Shown one piece after another: positions 24,201 to 35,879 of a DNA stretch of 64,000 bases; positions within the stretch are counted from its first letter, which is position 1; each line of letters opens with the position of its first letter. The stretch is from assembly GCF_037975245.1 (NCBI RefSeq), contig NC_092572.1, positions 4,857,501 through 4,921,500 on the forward strand, in the 5' to 3' direction. The stretch is from Apostichopus japonicus (Eukaryota > Echinodermata > Holothuroidea > Aspidochirotida > Stichopodidae). The notes beneath the pieces were generated by a model that saw nothing but the letters and a program-made list of their open reading frames with translations, ran no database searches and was not told where the DNA came from. The translations under genes were made by a program, and so were the position numbers.

Positions 24201-27200
24201 AAGATTTCACACTTGAACAGTGTTTAAAAGATGTCATAGTGCATTTCCTACAAGATTTTTTATTCACTTAATATTGTAATGATAATAATAACGATAACCA
24301 TAATGATAATGATGTTCCATAATGAAGTGTACACTAACTGTATGCAACATATTGTGACGTTGTTTGAAAGTAAAATATATGTAGCAAATGTATCCATACA
24401 GGATCAGAGTAATAATTGCAGTCATAATAAATATGGAAATAGACATCGGTGTTTGACTAAGAAAGTATGAGTACCAAGTCGTTAGTTCAACAAATGAGCA
24501 CAATGAGTATTAAGGGTACGGCAAAATGTACTCATGTGCTAATACAGACTCCGGTACTACAATGTTAAACATCCTTGTTGTCAAACATAAATTGGAGCGA
24601 TATAAAATACCTCTGCTCCCTTTGCTTACCTATACAGATAGGCCTCAAGGTATATGGGCAAATCTGCTTTTACCTCATAACATAGAAAAACTTGTTTACC
24701 AGCATAAATGGCAGAATAATATCTAGTAGGGATGAAATTTAATAGAGATTGAATCACAAGTACTAGGTCTAAGCATGTTAATTTTACATGGATGTATTGC
24801 CTATATCTGTTTGTTTCATTAATACTATTGTTGTTTTCCATCAAGAATAATTTGCAAATTTTAGAAGAAATTCCGTTCCTATTCCAAAAAGAAGGAAACT
24901 TGCCTTTGAAGATACTATTTAAGGAGGTAATGCCCATGTCCTGGAAATATACAGGAGAGGAAAAAGGAAAGGTGATGACCTCTGATTTCTTTCATGTTGA
25001 CCAATAAACACAGGTTTTTATTCATGTCTAGCTTTGGAATGACTGCATTCTTAACCAGCCTGTGTTTTGTAAATCTTTTGTTAATGTTGTTTAAATTCAT
25101 CATGCTTTCCACAAAGAATTATGATCATGAAGTGTTGTATGTTATGGAACGTTTGATGTATCATGCTATGTCATTCTTAACTCTGGATTTGGAATTGATT
25201 CTGTAACATGTATTTATATCCAAAGAAAAGTATTACGTTGGTTTTCATGGCTTGCATTGTTTTAAGCTCATTTGGCATGACCATCCAATAGAGCTAATGC
25301 CATAGCAAGGTGCATCTATCTGTCTGTAAATTTTTTGAAAGGTTGTTGCTTTCAGTCCATTTGCCCAAACCTGATAAAGATGTCCAAGTTGCTGCCCATG
25401 TCAGGGGCTCCATAAGCCTTACGTCTAAATTGGAGTAGGGCAAAGTTCATTTGAGGTTAAGGCAGGTACAAAGATAAAAACCTTTTAATGCTTCTCCTCC
25501 TTGGGTGTAATTCTGATCGTTTAAGTTTGGAGTTTATGGAGTAGTCGGTTGATGAGTGGGCACAAAAGTGTTACAAGGATAGGAGGCCAAAGGATGTTTT
25601 AATAAATAATTACAGAAAGTGAAATATTTTTCAAATGAATCTTCTCTATTTGGAATTAATATCATGACGCCAAATAGCAATAATCAATAATGTAAGGTCA
25701 AAGGTCATATGCAGCTATTAGCAACCAAAAGTAAGCATTCTTCAAACCTGCATATCTCCTAGATGCTTGTTCATATTTTCAGAAACGTTGATTTAAACAG
25801 TGATATCCCCAAACTTGCTACATAGGTAGGGAACCCCCCTCATCCCACCCTCTCCATGTTGTGCATGCCGTTGTGAGGTGGCACAATATTCAGTACAGCA
25901 GAATAATTCAGGGCATATCACATTGCACCAAAGCATTGTTGGCAGAATAAGATAAGTTACGCCCAGCGGTCAAATTGTGCCCCAGTTTGATGTGAGTTAA
26001 ATTGAAATTATTTTCAAGGGACGTTTATTGTAAGAACTCTTCCATAGGAATGGACTTAATTCAATCTGTGACTAAGTTGTTCTACATTAAGAGTTTTTTG
26101 CAATGCAGTGGACAGATTCCGAAAAGAAAACAATTGTCTGCACATATTTGGAGCCTTTTGGTGGGAAATGAGGGTAAGGGCAAATATTTCCCAGTGAAGC
26201 TGACCATTTTACCTCCAAAGGAAATATTTACTTTGATAGTTTCAGACAGGCTCCTATAATCTGAAGAGGACAAACAGTAGTATCTCAAATCGGTTTGCTA
26301 TCTGTGTACACAAAGAGAAGATGGTTTTTGAAACTTTATAGTCTTAAAATGTAGTCACTTTGCCAAAGTCTCTCTTTGAAAGCTGGTATTGTTGAGGGAA
26401 GCACAAACATAACTGTCACTTCAGAATAATAAATATTTGTGTTTAACATATTTAGAATAAAGCAACCTTCCCTTATCACATGACTAACAATTAATTTCAG
26501 CTGCAGATAATTCCTTTCTTGAACGTAGCAGCCAACGTGGACTGTCGGTGTTCATTTGTCTTTATGAAGGTTGGAGAAGAAGAATGTATTTTAGACTTTG
26601 AAGCTACTCAGGAAGATCCAGTACATTTGATTGTCCAGTTGAAGGTTTGTAAACATTTATAGATTCATTTTGCTGTTAAATTATCACTTGACAATATTAT
26701 CAGCTGTCTTTGTGAATTCTTTTACTTTTGTTGGTTAAGTTACACATTTACTTAAATATAAAACTATTGAATATGTTCCGCCTCAGTGCATGCACATCAA
26801 TGAAGAACAACGTATATTTTCATTCAGTAAGCAATTAAGGCTATAAAGTATTATTCTAATAATTATGCTATGATCTATGTATGCTTGAAGTAAGGTCTTT
26901 AACTACACATATTGTTATCACACCCTAACCCATAGTGTTATGGGAATGAGATATTTTACCCTATTAACCTTTTTGGTTCGTTGCTGGAAGCAAAGGAATA
27001 TATTACGTCAGGTTAGCGTGTGGTTGGTGTGTGTGTGACACCCTAGCTTTTAACATGATTTTACAAGATAGGTAACTTCTGCAGTTCTCATATTTTGATC
27101 TTGGCTTCCCCATGTTTAGTGCAAGAATTGTAATGTTTTTGGTGGAGGTCATTTGTGGTCAGCAGAGGGCAAAATGTGAAATCTAAAATTTCCAGAACCT

Positions 27201-28382
27201 GAACATCAAAGGAGGTTATACATGCATGGTAGGATATCCATTTTTAGTGTAAAGTTTTAGAGACTTTGGAGTAGGTCACAGTTCATTTAAGGTCACCAGG
27301 GGTCAAAATTTGAAATCTTTATATACATAATGTCTCCCAATAGAGAACTGTATTGGTTCTCATACTTAGCATTTGTCTTTCATATATTGAGTACAAGAAC
27401 CATATTAGTTTGAGTGGAGGGCAAAAGTCATTTGGGGTCAACTGAGGTCCAAATGTCAAATATTAAAAATACTGTATCTTGAGAATTTTTCCTTCAAAAA
27501 TAGAAAAATACAAACTTTCTAAAGGTCAGGTCTCAATGAAGATGTAAGACTTATTCTGATTTGACTTCCCCATATGTAGTAGAACCTATTTGCAGTTTTA
27601 TTTGGAGGTCAAAGGTCAGCTTAGGTACATGCAATATGGACTTAAGCCAGGGTCAGCTGGCAAACAAATCTTGTGCTGAAGATGTAATGTAAAGGCAAGT
27701 AACCACTGGGAAGGGTTTCCCTCCGGTTGAGATAACCATTTGTCAAAGTATAACAATATTTAAGAATGGTAAATCTGAAAACTTGGATAAGTTTCATAAG
27801 TGCGTGTGGATTCATTCTGGAATCTTAAATCCTTGTAAGCACATGTTTTTGGAGTTTACAGTGATAGTTCCTGTTTTATGACGTTGACCTCTGGTGAACT
27901 CAAGGACCTTTGACCTCTGTACAGATTGATAGGATTCAAAATATGGGTAACTTCAGCAGTAAAGTTTGCCTGAACTTATGTATCCTTTCAGTTGTACTCC
28001 AATCGTAAAGGTTGATTGAATTTGCTCAAGTGCAATAATAAAAAAAGTGGGGGGTCTTTTGAGGTCAACAGTGGTCAAAGTATGAAAATCTTGTGAATTT
28101 ACCAGTGGTCAAAACTTTCAATCTTGTCTACAGTGTTGCATTAAATATAATTAATTGTGGCATATAAGGATAACTTTTAAGCCCAATTATGGTTACTTTT
28201 TTACTAGTTAATATCGTAATACTCTGTGTCTAGCCTCATTTCAACATATATAATTGCAGGACGTTTCAGCATCATCCCTCTCAGGCATTTCTGTGCCACC
28301 ACAGGCAGCAGATGTCCCACACCCAAAGAAGAGACGATTAAATGAATCTACAGTTGCAGCAATGGTAAAGTTCAGATATCAA

Positions 28383-28462
<80 letters not shown>

Positions 28463-31400
28463 CTTCACTTGAATAAAGAAACATTAATTTGTGACTTGAT
28501 TTGACTTGCAAGAAAATCAAATGACTTGTGATAGACTTGACCTGCTGAAATAAAATTTACCTGTGACTTGCCTTGAATTGAGACACATTGACTGGTGTAA
28601 AGTAGTCACGTGACTTGGATACAACGCTGGATATCAAACTTTAAAGTGAAGGTCCATGTTTAACATATCTATGTAGGATTTTCCTGTTTTCTGATATTAG
28701 GATGGAGTGGAAGATTATGCAGCTCTCAGTTATCATAATGTAGTCGATGCGGGACTATCTCAGTCACCAAAGAAGACTTGTGCTGAAAGTCTAACTGTCA
28801 AACAACCCCTAGTTAACATTGATTTGGAAGTCAGAACAGAAATGTTCAGGGTAATAATTTACATACACAAGATTATGCTGTCTTGGCAAACATTCTTTTT
28901 AGAGCATATTACACAAATTAATGTTTAGTGAAATACTATATACAAACAAAATGTTCAATCAATCAGCTAAACATTTTCCCTAGATACGAATCATATGAGC
29001 TTTCTGGTTCTCAACTATCTCCTTTTCCATTTCTTTCTCACAGAATCCTTCTTTACCATCTCATCAAGCAATCAGAGGAGAAGCCAAAGGGAACCCAGTA
29101 GAAGCTGAAGCAATGACAATAGATAGCGAAGTAGTGAAAAATCAAACTCTGCTGGTAAGTATTAGTGAGTGAGAACTCCCAAATACGATTCATGACTTTT
29201 GAATCAGCGATTTCTAAATGACTGATTCAGACTGACTGCTAAATTGAGACAATCGTAATTGATAACATGTTTTTTTCAGTCACTTGAAGCCGACATTTAG
29301 ACATTACTGAAAGCTATATTTGCTAGACTAAGGTTTCATGTTGAATACATATAACATCTATAAACATCCCACAAAATATCAGAAAGTACACATAAATTAT
29401 TGCCCTATGTGCTTCCTTTTGTTTTTAAGAAGTAATAGCATGCATATTAATGAGAAAGCGAAGCATATTAACAATAATACTATTGCAATATAAATGTTTG
29501 TTATCTTTCATATTTGGCATGTTTGTATTGTTAGTAAGTGTTTATGCGCTTGTGTTATTAAATTATTGAAAAAAGGCTGAAACCATTATGCAAATGGTAG
29601 ATGGGATTTGATGTTACTTTATAGCTTCTGCTGCCAAATTGGAAAATTCTTTTGAAAGTTTATCAGTAGGTAGTGCATGAAATTATTAGAAAAAGCTATT
29701 TATTTTGGAACCAAAAATCATATCTGAGACAAACTTTGACGTATTTTGCCTTATTTGCCTGAAACACTCACATGAGGTTACACCAAAATGTCAACCACAG
29801 TCTTGCAGTACCTATGTTACATGGTTGCTGATCTTAGCATTGTATTGAAGGTGTTTAGAAGGACGTTGTGCATCTGACGTATTCTCAATTACCACATGCA
29901 GTGCTGCAGGAGCCACTGTCATACTTAACTGAACAATGATGTAACAGTTTGTGCTAATGTGACAGTGGTAACTGATATGTTCCGTACCTGGCATTAAAGG
30001 CTTAATTTTAACATGGAACTGCAACGGTCTAGACAGCTTGGATTGTTCTCTTGAAAAGAATAATATTGCTTTATTTTGTTGTCCCACAAAACATATATAC
30101 ACAATAATGGAATCTTTTAAAGTTTTGCAAGGAACAATGTTCAGTTTGTTGGGATTGACTTTAATGTTATAATGGCGTAATCTACATCAATCTGTTATAT
30201 TTGTAAGCGATTATGTAATATATGCTCTGTGTGGAAAATGTCCGCCAGCCAAAAACCATTAAATAATAACCACCTGAAATACCTAGAAAAATACCTGTCT
30301 TAACAGATAAAGTATTAACTACAAGCACATCGGTAGTATTGAGATTCTGCAGCATTTTTCCTGTATGCTTTCAGTTTCCTGTGTCAACCCTTCATCTGAG
30401 TTTACCACTCTTTTTCTCATTAACACCTGTTTGACAATTTTTGTTTGCAAATCTGTGTCTATTAAATTATGTGTCTATTTGTGTCAAAGTCACACTTTTC
30501 GCACAAAATTGCTGCTGTTACCATGGACAATTGTAGCTTTTGTCAAGCATATTAATGATTTGATGTGGCAAAATGAAATGATAGCCCTTTAACTGTGTAG
30601 TACACAACTAATTTTCATTAAAAGTATATGATATGAGCATTTGCCTCATTATTGTTCTAGCTTTTAACCATCCACTGAGGTTTTTATATGGATTAGCTCA
30701 ATTTCAATTGGAATCATGAGATAGTATCAGAACAATGAAACGAAACATTTTGTTCTTTTGTTATTTCAAGAACTTGTCAGGAACTTTTTCCAAAGAATGG
30801 CGGGATGTGGGAAGAAAACTGAAGCTTGATGAGACAGACCTTGACAACATAGAGGCGGATAACAAAAGTAAGGGACAAAAAGAAGTGGTTTACCAGCTGC
30901 TGTTACTATGGAAACGGAAAAATGGGATGGAAGCAACAAAAAAAACACTGAGAGACGCTCTTAAAGCAGCTAATCGAAAGGACCTGTCCGATTATCTTCT
31001 CAATAGGGAACAATGTGGAACAACGTCAGGTAAGTCAAAGACAACAAAACCATGAGATCATTATGGAAGATTATGTTTTTCTTGTGTTATATTTACACAA
31101 TACAGTTGTGCATTCTATAGCCAACATAATATGAAAAGGAAATTAGCCTGTAGAAAGAACAATTAACATTACGTATAAAAAACCGACATTCAGCAATAAG
31201 CTCAATGTAAGTCTTTAAGCAATTTTCCATGGAAGCATGAGAAGCAAAACAATGTGCAGATTGTCAAATAGCAAGCAGCTGCAATTGTCATTGAATATTA
31301 GATTATTAAGTTACTATTATAATAGTACTGCAGTTTCCTTCAATAAAACAACACTTATATGAGTCTTACTGTTGTTTGGAAGGATTTAAACTTTGATTTC

Positions 31401-31570
31401 CACTTTCGAATGACCAGGCAATTGTTTTACATTTCTGTATGATCTTATTTGAAAGCTCTTCTTGGAATTTTAATTCTACTTTAGAGGTTATTCTATAAGT
31501 AAAAACAGGAAATAACCCTACACATTTATATCCGTGATATTGCCATATCTTACACCTCACAGATGATTGA
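14984..31570 (+). CDS. NLR-like protein DED-DED-NACHT-ZU5-UPA-death domain (NLRP1/PIDD-like layout)
   Basis: Sixteen coding exons on the plus strand: 14,978-15,248, 15,646-15,945, 17,136-18,859, 19,191-19,393, 19,800-19,876, 20,757-20,818, 21,009-21,069, 22,114-22,431, 23,090-23,313, 24,846-24,971, 26,501-26,644, 28,260-28,364, 28,701-28,850, 29,044-29,154, 30,771-31,029 and 31,563-31,570. Each has an AG acceptor and GT donor, all junction phases agree, and from the ATG at 14,984 they give 4,137 nt, that is 1,378 codons and a stop. Rough residues: two DED-like folds 1-188, NACHT 189-763, linker 764-897, ZU5 898-1003, UPA 1004-1168, linker 1169-1290, death domain 1291-1376. NACHT NLRs are cytosolic sensors that oligomerise with ATP; ZU5-UPA (FIIND) self-cleaves in NLRP1, CARD8 and PIDD1; death folds recruit caspases or adaptors. 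These roles are known for the families and inferred here. No LRRs are visible. Two genes meeting near 21-22 kb remain possible until a transcript is seen. Confidence 0.75.
15646..15945 (+). CDS. NLR gene exon 2: second DED-like domain
   Basis: The exon starts after AACATTTCAG with two bases that complete the split Asp codon and ends at GAAG|GTATTG with one base. The 100 residues repeat the plan of exon 1: FLATLSAHLTFSITEKL, then FLLKIDKMGIINPSDVSKLE, then a Leu-rich last helix. The same phase (1-1) and similar pattern suggest exon duplication. Tandem DEDs occur in caspase-8, caspase-10 and c-FLIP, where they drive filament assembly; a similar role is inferred. Confidence 0.55.
16516..16566 (+). 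CDS. Possible optional linker exon in intron 2
   Basis: After CTTTTGCAG a 51 nt stretch is open in the right phase (1-1) and ends at CAAA|GTACAG. It would add 17 polar residues (with QDSESSVFTDQ) between the second DED and the NACHT exon. Including or skipping it keeps the frame. Support is only splice-site quality and phase. Confidence 0.2.
17136..18859 (+). CDS. NLR gene exon 3: NACHT ATPase with winged-helix part
   Basis: A single exon of 1,724 nt encodes about 575 residues. Walker A is GHPGSGKTML (about residue 272), Walker B is VYIILDGLEE (about 344), followed by the sensor-like IIITARTD, and near residue 627 the LIQEWFAANYLALL helix that marks the C-terminal part of NACHT modules (the usual form is QEF-AA-YL). 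These are intact, so nucleotide binding is likely. Before Walker A lies a linker with paired Trp residues. The exon ends in phase 0 at AAAG|GTACAT. It belongs to the STAND class of P-loop NTPases, as in animal NLRs. Residues around 430-470 form a Ser/Asp-rich insert that looks disordered. Confidence 0.88.
19191..21069 (+). CDS. NLR gene exons 4-7: linker between NACHT and ZU5
   Basis: Four short exons (19,191-19,393, 19,800-19,876, 20,757-20,818, 21,009-21,069) carry about 134 residues. Each acceptor is good (TCCTTTTTAG, TTAACCATAG, CTCTTTGCAG, TTCAACCAG) and the phases 0-2, 2-1, 1-0 and 0-1 join without stops. The first exon is helical and acidic; exons 5-6 contain LKALQSRNILVEWTIGANA, a mixed alpha/beta pattern; exon 7 is Ser/Asn-rich and probably flexible. 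I see no leucine-rich repeats, which most NLRs carry at this point. The fold is not recognised. Confidence 0.6.
22114..22431 (+). CDS. NLR gene exon 8: ZU5 domain
   Basis: The exon follows CAACATATATAG, opens with two bases finishing an Asp codon, and ends at AAAG|GTACTG with one base. Its 106 residues carry the ZU5 signature GGILEIPGTGVRLEIPTGAI and later AKLTLPHC, both at the usual spacing. ZU5 is found in ankyrins, UNC5, ZO-1, PIDD1 and the FIIND of NLRP1/CARD8. The exon ends in SSHHAK; the two His residues lie 31-32 positions before the candidate cleavage serine in the next exon. In human NLRP1 a His needed for self-cleavage lies 27 positions before its serine, so one of these could play that part (inference). 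Confidence 0.85.
23090..23313 (+). CDS. NLR gene exon 9: start of UPA with SF|S self-cleavage-like motif
   Basis: The exon follows TTTTGATACAG and ends in phase 0 at CCG|GTGAGT. It encodes about 75 residues. Near its middle is VIWIESFSWETC: a hydrophobic strand running into S-F-S-W (codons for F and S at 23,170-23,175, about residues 1031 and 1032 of the protein). In the FIIND of NLRP1 and CARD8 the backbone is cut between F and S of a conserved SF/S, and PIDD1 has HFS followed by W at its sites. The position after ZU5 and the flanking W match that pattern. UNC5 and ankyrins keep the fold but are not known to cut. Confidence 0.75.
24846..26644 (+). CDS. NLR gene exons 10-11: rest of UPA domain
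   Basis: Exons 24,846-24,971 and 26,501-26,644 are both phase 0-0 and total 90 residues. Together they follow the UPA pattern of UNC5 proteins: an L-L-I-F--V-P-SW segment (LKILFKEVMPMSWKY), then IIPF, then RCSFVFMKVGEEECILDFEA, matching the UNC5 order of an L-L-L-D-P--HW segment, EIPF and C-FTLER. An earlier donor at 24,927 (GAG|GTAATG) is also in phase 0 and would remove part of this pattern; the later donor at 24,972 is preferred because it keeps it. Confidence 0.7.
25241..28130. repeat. Intronic dispersed repeats with GGAGGTCAAAGGTC words
   Basis: The introns around exon 11 (about 25,241-25,990 and 27,000-28,130) contain many variants of the word GAGGTCAAAGGTCA and GGTCAACAGNGGTCAAA, separated by similar spacer text about every 100-150 bases. 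A related piece lies near 20,330-20,380. These look like old copies of one dispersed repeat with an internal periodic structure. No coding capacity was found. Confidence 0.55.
28260..29154 (+). CDS. NLR gene exons 12-14: linker with nuclear-signal-like motif
   Basis: Three phase 0-0 exons (28,260-28,364, 28,701-28,850, 29,044-29,154) give 122 residues, mostly polar and without a recognised fold. Exon 12 has PHPKKRRLN, which fits a monopartite nuclear localisation signal (K-K/R-x-K/R). If the protein is cut at the SF|S site, this linker is part of the C-terminal fragment. All three exons could be skipped singly without changing the frame, so splice variants are easy to imagine. Confidence 0.6.
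28387..28458. repeat. (AT)n microsatellite
   Basis: An almost pure AT dinucleotide run of about 70 bases lies just after the exon 12 donor. Open frames across it are artefacts of the repeat. Confidence 0.95.
29760..30600. repeat. Diverged repeat shared with the 5' flank of the NLR gene
   Basis: 29,760-30,040 and 30,310-30,350, in the intron before the death-domain exon, resemble 13,640-13,950 and 14,510-14,560 in the same order and orientation. The shared words include GTAGTATTGAG followed by CTGCAGC or TTGCAGC, and GTCTAGACAGCTT. This may be a plain transposon family or a segmental copy (see findings). Confidence 0.45.
30771..31029 (+). CDS. NLR gene exon 15: death domain
   Basis: The exon follows TTTTGTTATTTCAAG and ends at CAG|GTAAGT with one base of a split codon. 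Its 86 residues have the death-domain pattern of UNC5, ankyrin and PIDD1: EWRDVGRKLKLDETDLDNIE, then QLLLLWKRKNG with the conserved Trp, then LRDALKAANRKDLSDYLL. Six helices can be drawn. Death domains join other death domains (for example PIDD1 with RAIDD). Here it would be the C-terminal effector of the cleaved fragment, in the place of the CARD of NLRP1. Confidence 0.85.
31563..31570 (+). CDS. NLR gene exon 16: last two codons and stop
   Basis: After TTACACCTCACAG, two bases complete an Asp codon, followed by one more Asp and TGA at 31,568-31,570. The protein then ends TTSDD. If the exon 15 donor is not used, the reading frame instead runs about 9 residues further to a stop at 31,053-31,055; the strong GTAAGT favours splicing. 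Confidence 0.5.
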
Positions 31571-32121
31571 GGAGAAAATGTCCGATATCCAGTCAGAGTA
31601 TTCTGGTCGTCGGAAAGAGGTGATCTACAAATACTACTGCTGCTGCTGTTTTGCCATAGTCCTCACAGAAGCGTCGGCATTCTCTTGTGTGCATACAAGA
31701 GATTTATAGACTAATAATCCGCTGGGTCGTCACTCCGCTACGGATGCAGCTGGCCGTAACATACTATCATGTACAACCGCCCTTTACTACACGAACACCT
31801 ACTGCTGGTGCTGCTGCATGCCTTCAATACCGTAGAACAACGCCATTTATAAAAATATCAACTATGAAAATACCGCAACGCGCATATTTAAAACTGAGGT
31901 TTCAATAAGGAGAAACGATCATGTTAAAGCTACTATTGAAAAATAGGTATAACCAAAGGGGGAAAATGTGTATTCTAGTATTATTTTATTCAATCAGAAT
32001 ATTACGATTTTGAACAAAACAGTGATGCTTGGTAGGGTTTGCCAAATGTTTGAATGTTCACAGACAATACAACTCGGAAACATTAAATTTGCGTTATTAA
32101 TATATATTCCATAAAAATAAA
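31571..32121 (+). other. Probable 3' UTR of the NLR gene
   Basis: No further exon is needed after the TGA at 31,568-31,570. An AATAAA hexamer at 32,116-32,121 is a plausible poly(A) signal. The transcript end is not shown by the sequence itself. Confidence 0.35.
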
Positions 32122-35100
32122 CATGTATCATGTAATGTGTAATGTAATGTGTTGCTAAATCATGTTAATAAACATGTATCGTTGTCATTATGTGTCTGAT
32201 GGTCTACATGATGATGAGTGATACTACACATGCGAACTTGACGTAGCCTTGTGGTGAGTTCTATGACTGCAGTAAAAGGTATATTAGCCATTTTGTTTTG
32301 AACGTTGATTCCGTTCGTTTCCTGTTTCAGTTTTACTTGAGGGTGTACCCTTCATTGATCAGTAATGTAAACAATCCAAGAAATTGTATAAAATACGTTC
32401 AGTAACGAAATAAAGTTAGCTCAAAACTTCAGTTTATAGAGCTTTTCAGGCTTTAAAACCACATGGTGTTTATCAGTAAAACTTTTGATAGTTTCGAAGA
32501 CAAAATAGGTAACGTTTTTAAAATCAGATGGTTTAATCAAGTAAAGGTGTGGGACAGTTGTCGATTACGGTATGTATGACCAGTATCGTAATTTACAAAT
32601 CCACATGTATTTATTGGTAACGGTGTTGGATTGGTGTCGACGACCGAATGAACGAAGACAATATAAGTGTCATGCATTTTAAGTATAACATGGCGGGATA
32701 GGTGTCGACGACGGCATGAAGGAAACTGGACTGACAGCAGTGTTTCCGCAATTTACAGCATATCAATATTAATGTTGTTCTTTTTGTCACCACGCATGGC
32801 CCCATCCCTCTCATTTTTATGAAATTCTAAGAACTGAGAACTTTGACAGCAATGCAAACATTCCGAATGTATCAGATATCAAGGAGAAATCAACAAAAAG
32901 AGTATACTTGTCAAAGTGAAACCGCCACATAGCATTTGCTAACACTTACGTCACAGACCTCCTACTGTGATACAACTTCATTGCATAGATTTTTCAGTCA
33001 AAATAGGTTACATTAAATCAACCAAATCTCGAATTAGGGGTATGATATTGAGATCGGGTTTTCAACTAGCGGTGTGGAATTTATATCTCCTGAGTATAAG
33101 TTATTTTTAACTTATGATCGTTGAAAATGTGTACTCAAATTGGCTTTTCTCACATAGTAGGGAAACAATAGAATGCACTAACAAATGATGTAAAAATTAC
33201 ACACAACGTCAAAGTAGTTTTAAAAGAGAAGTATTTTAATTAAGTTTTTGACGTGTTTTTGTCACTTTTGACGCTTTTTGTCGGAATCTTTTGATTGTAT
33301 GTTTCATTAAGGTAACAACGTATTGCGTGGCAAAATGGGACTTAGTTGAGTGTCTGCCAGTGGAATTCATACAGAACAAACAATTGAAAGCAATTCCGAA
33401 AATACTCGAACGAACATTTAAGCTAAAAAAATGTAATTCTAGGTATTTAAATAACCAGTCATGTATAGCAAGTACGGACAAGTGGTAACTATACGAAAAA
33501 ACAAACTTAAGTTTTTTTTATAGAAGTAACGGTAACGTGCAAGCTTAGAACTCTGAAGTCACTTTCTTAAGAAACAATTGTTAATACTTCATATTGGGAA
33601 AAATTAATATAACCAATTAGGTACAAATAGACGCTTTCACTATTATTGTTTGTAACTGCTTACAGTAAAATGTAAAATCATCAATTTTTGCTCACATTCC
33701 TCTTCAACAATGTATGGACGTATACCTAATAGTTTTATAACAAGATGGACACTCTTTCTGACTTTCTTTCTTAACATGTACGTTTTAAGTACGTTCATTT
33801 CAGCTATTCAAATAGCTCGCACATGACTTGTACATAATGTTTTATAAAGAACGGTTCCTTCCTTTTTATATTTGAATACATTGTCATGATCGTGTAATAA
33901 AGTTTTGTATTGTGTTAGACAAGGGATCTTCTACCAGCGAGATTGCTTCAATTAAATAGATCAGAATAATGAATTGGAAAGGATGTAGTGTCCGCCAAAA
34001 AGTAATATATTGCTTTCTTTCATGTTAAAATGCTCAATTTCATCACTCATGTTGCATATTTTTGTGGATTTTGTGGAAAGATTTGCACGTTTTAAGTGTT
34101 CAGTGTTCATACCAACTAACCGATAGCCTATAACTATATTTACGCCTGTTTGAGCACTGTGTAGTAAATAATGTTAATAAAGATGTATGTTTTGTGTGTA
34201 AGGTTTACTAAATTATATAACGTCATTATTGTTTATAATTTACGGCAAGATAGTTACAATCTTTTAGACTGTCGCAATTGGTTGCATAATAATGCATTAA
34301 CATACATGATATTTTATGCAAAAGATTATATAAGTGCAGTTTGCACCCGGATGCCTTGGGTATTCAACTATCAATGCATTTTACGGGGAATAGTGGTAAA
34401 ACAGCGACACACGCAATATACATTAATGTTTCATTTTAATATGAGATGTTTGTTAAAGAGAAATAACTAAAATATCAATATGATATGGAGAGGGTGTTTG
34501 CTCATATGTCATCATCCTACTTTCAATCAGAGAACATTTTCTTAAAGCAATTGTTTTTCTTCAAAATGACGTTCTTGTCAATGATATTGACAAAAGTTTA
34601 AAATGAGAGATATAATTTAATTTAATTTCTTTGTATTTATTTAGGAGCAATCTCTATCACCATCTAGCATCATTATTCTAGTTATCCCTAATGTTATATA
34701 TCGTAGTGGAATATTGTTGTTTTTGTCTTCAGTAAAATAATGTAACTGATTCCATGGTTACGTAATAAAAGTTCCTAATTGTCATGAAAAATCATTGAAT
34801 AACTTTCAATAAAAGACAGATGCAAAAGAAATTGAAATGTTCTTAAATGATGTTATAATAAAGTATCTATGTTATAATTAATTGTGCACCAACTTTTTTT
34901 TTAAATTATAATTTAAACCCCCAGGACGATGTAGCATCTTGGCTCCTATAACAGAAATGATGGTTGGTAACCTGCGTACTGATTAACTATGATCTCACTG
35001 ATTGCAAAATTAAAGGTGCTTTGCAAGAACATCCAGTATGTTAAGATAGTCGCAGATATGCTACAAAGGCTATCCTTGTCACAACTTAGTAAAATTGATT

Positions 35101-35879
35101 AAAAACATCGGGTATCTATTTTAACTGGATATTTCTTGAACGTCGGCTACCCCTTCACTTAATTAGGTAGGGTATTTCTAGGGCCGACAAATTGAATCGT
35201 GAGGGCTTATTGAAATTACAAGTAAAAAAACCCTAAAAACAAGTATTTCGCTTGTGACCAAATACAATCCCCTCATCAACTCCATATGAACACTGTCAAA
35301 CGGTCAGTATGTAAGAGAATCGTTTAAGGTACTAGCTTCTCGTCAACCCCCTCACCTTCGATTCACTCACTTTCTCCAGACTTCCCAACCCAGTTTCTAC
35401 CTCCGCAAGCAATTTCCGTTGTGGAAAACCTCGCTGCCAAATATGCCCCCATATATCTCCTGACACTATGGTTAAATTCGACTATGGTCGACTATGGTCT
35501 GAGACCCCCTTCCCTCTCTTGTGATTCTGACTTTATTCAGTTCTCTAGTAGTCTGATGTGAGTAAATATCTCATCTTGTTGGGATAGAAGGGTTGGATAT
35601 GGCAATTTTCGATTGTTCTTTCATGAACAATGGGTATCACTTTTAACCTATCACATGATTAATCCGAGGAAATACAAATATTCGTCCCAGCAACTTTCAG
35701 CAATTTTTGTCAGTAAATTTTACAGATTTTGTTTACAGTGTACACCATGATATTTGCTCCATTCTTTGAAAAGTCGTTCTTTATCCGACCTGAGTTAGCA
35801 AAAATGAAGGAGACCATGTTAAATACATCCACTCTACTTCCTGTCTGGATTTCAATCATTTATTCAGTTCTATTAGCCT

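Noticed and set aside
28254-28520. Open frames ending in long Tyr-Ile runs
   Set aside because: Produced by the AT microsatellite; only the part before the donor at 28,365 belongs to the NLR gene. The same applies at 52,086-52,271.
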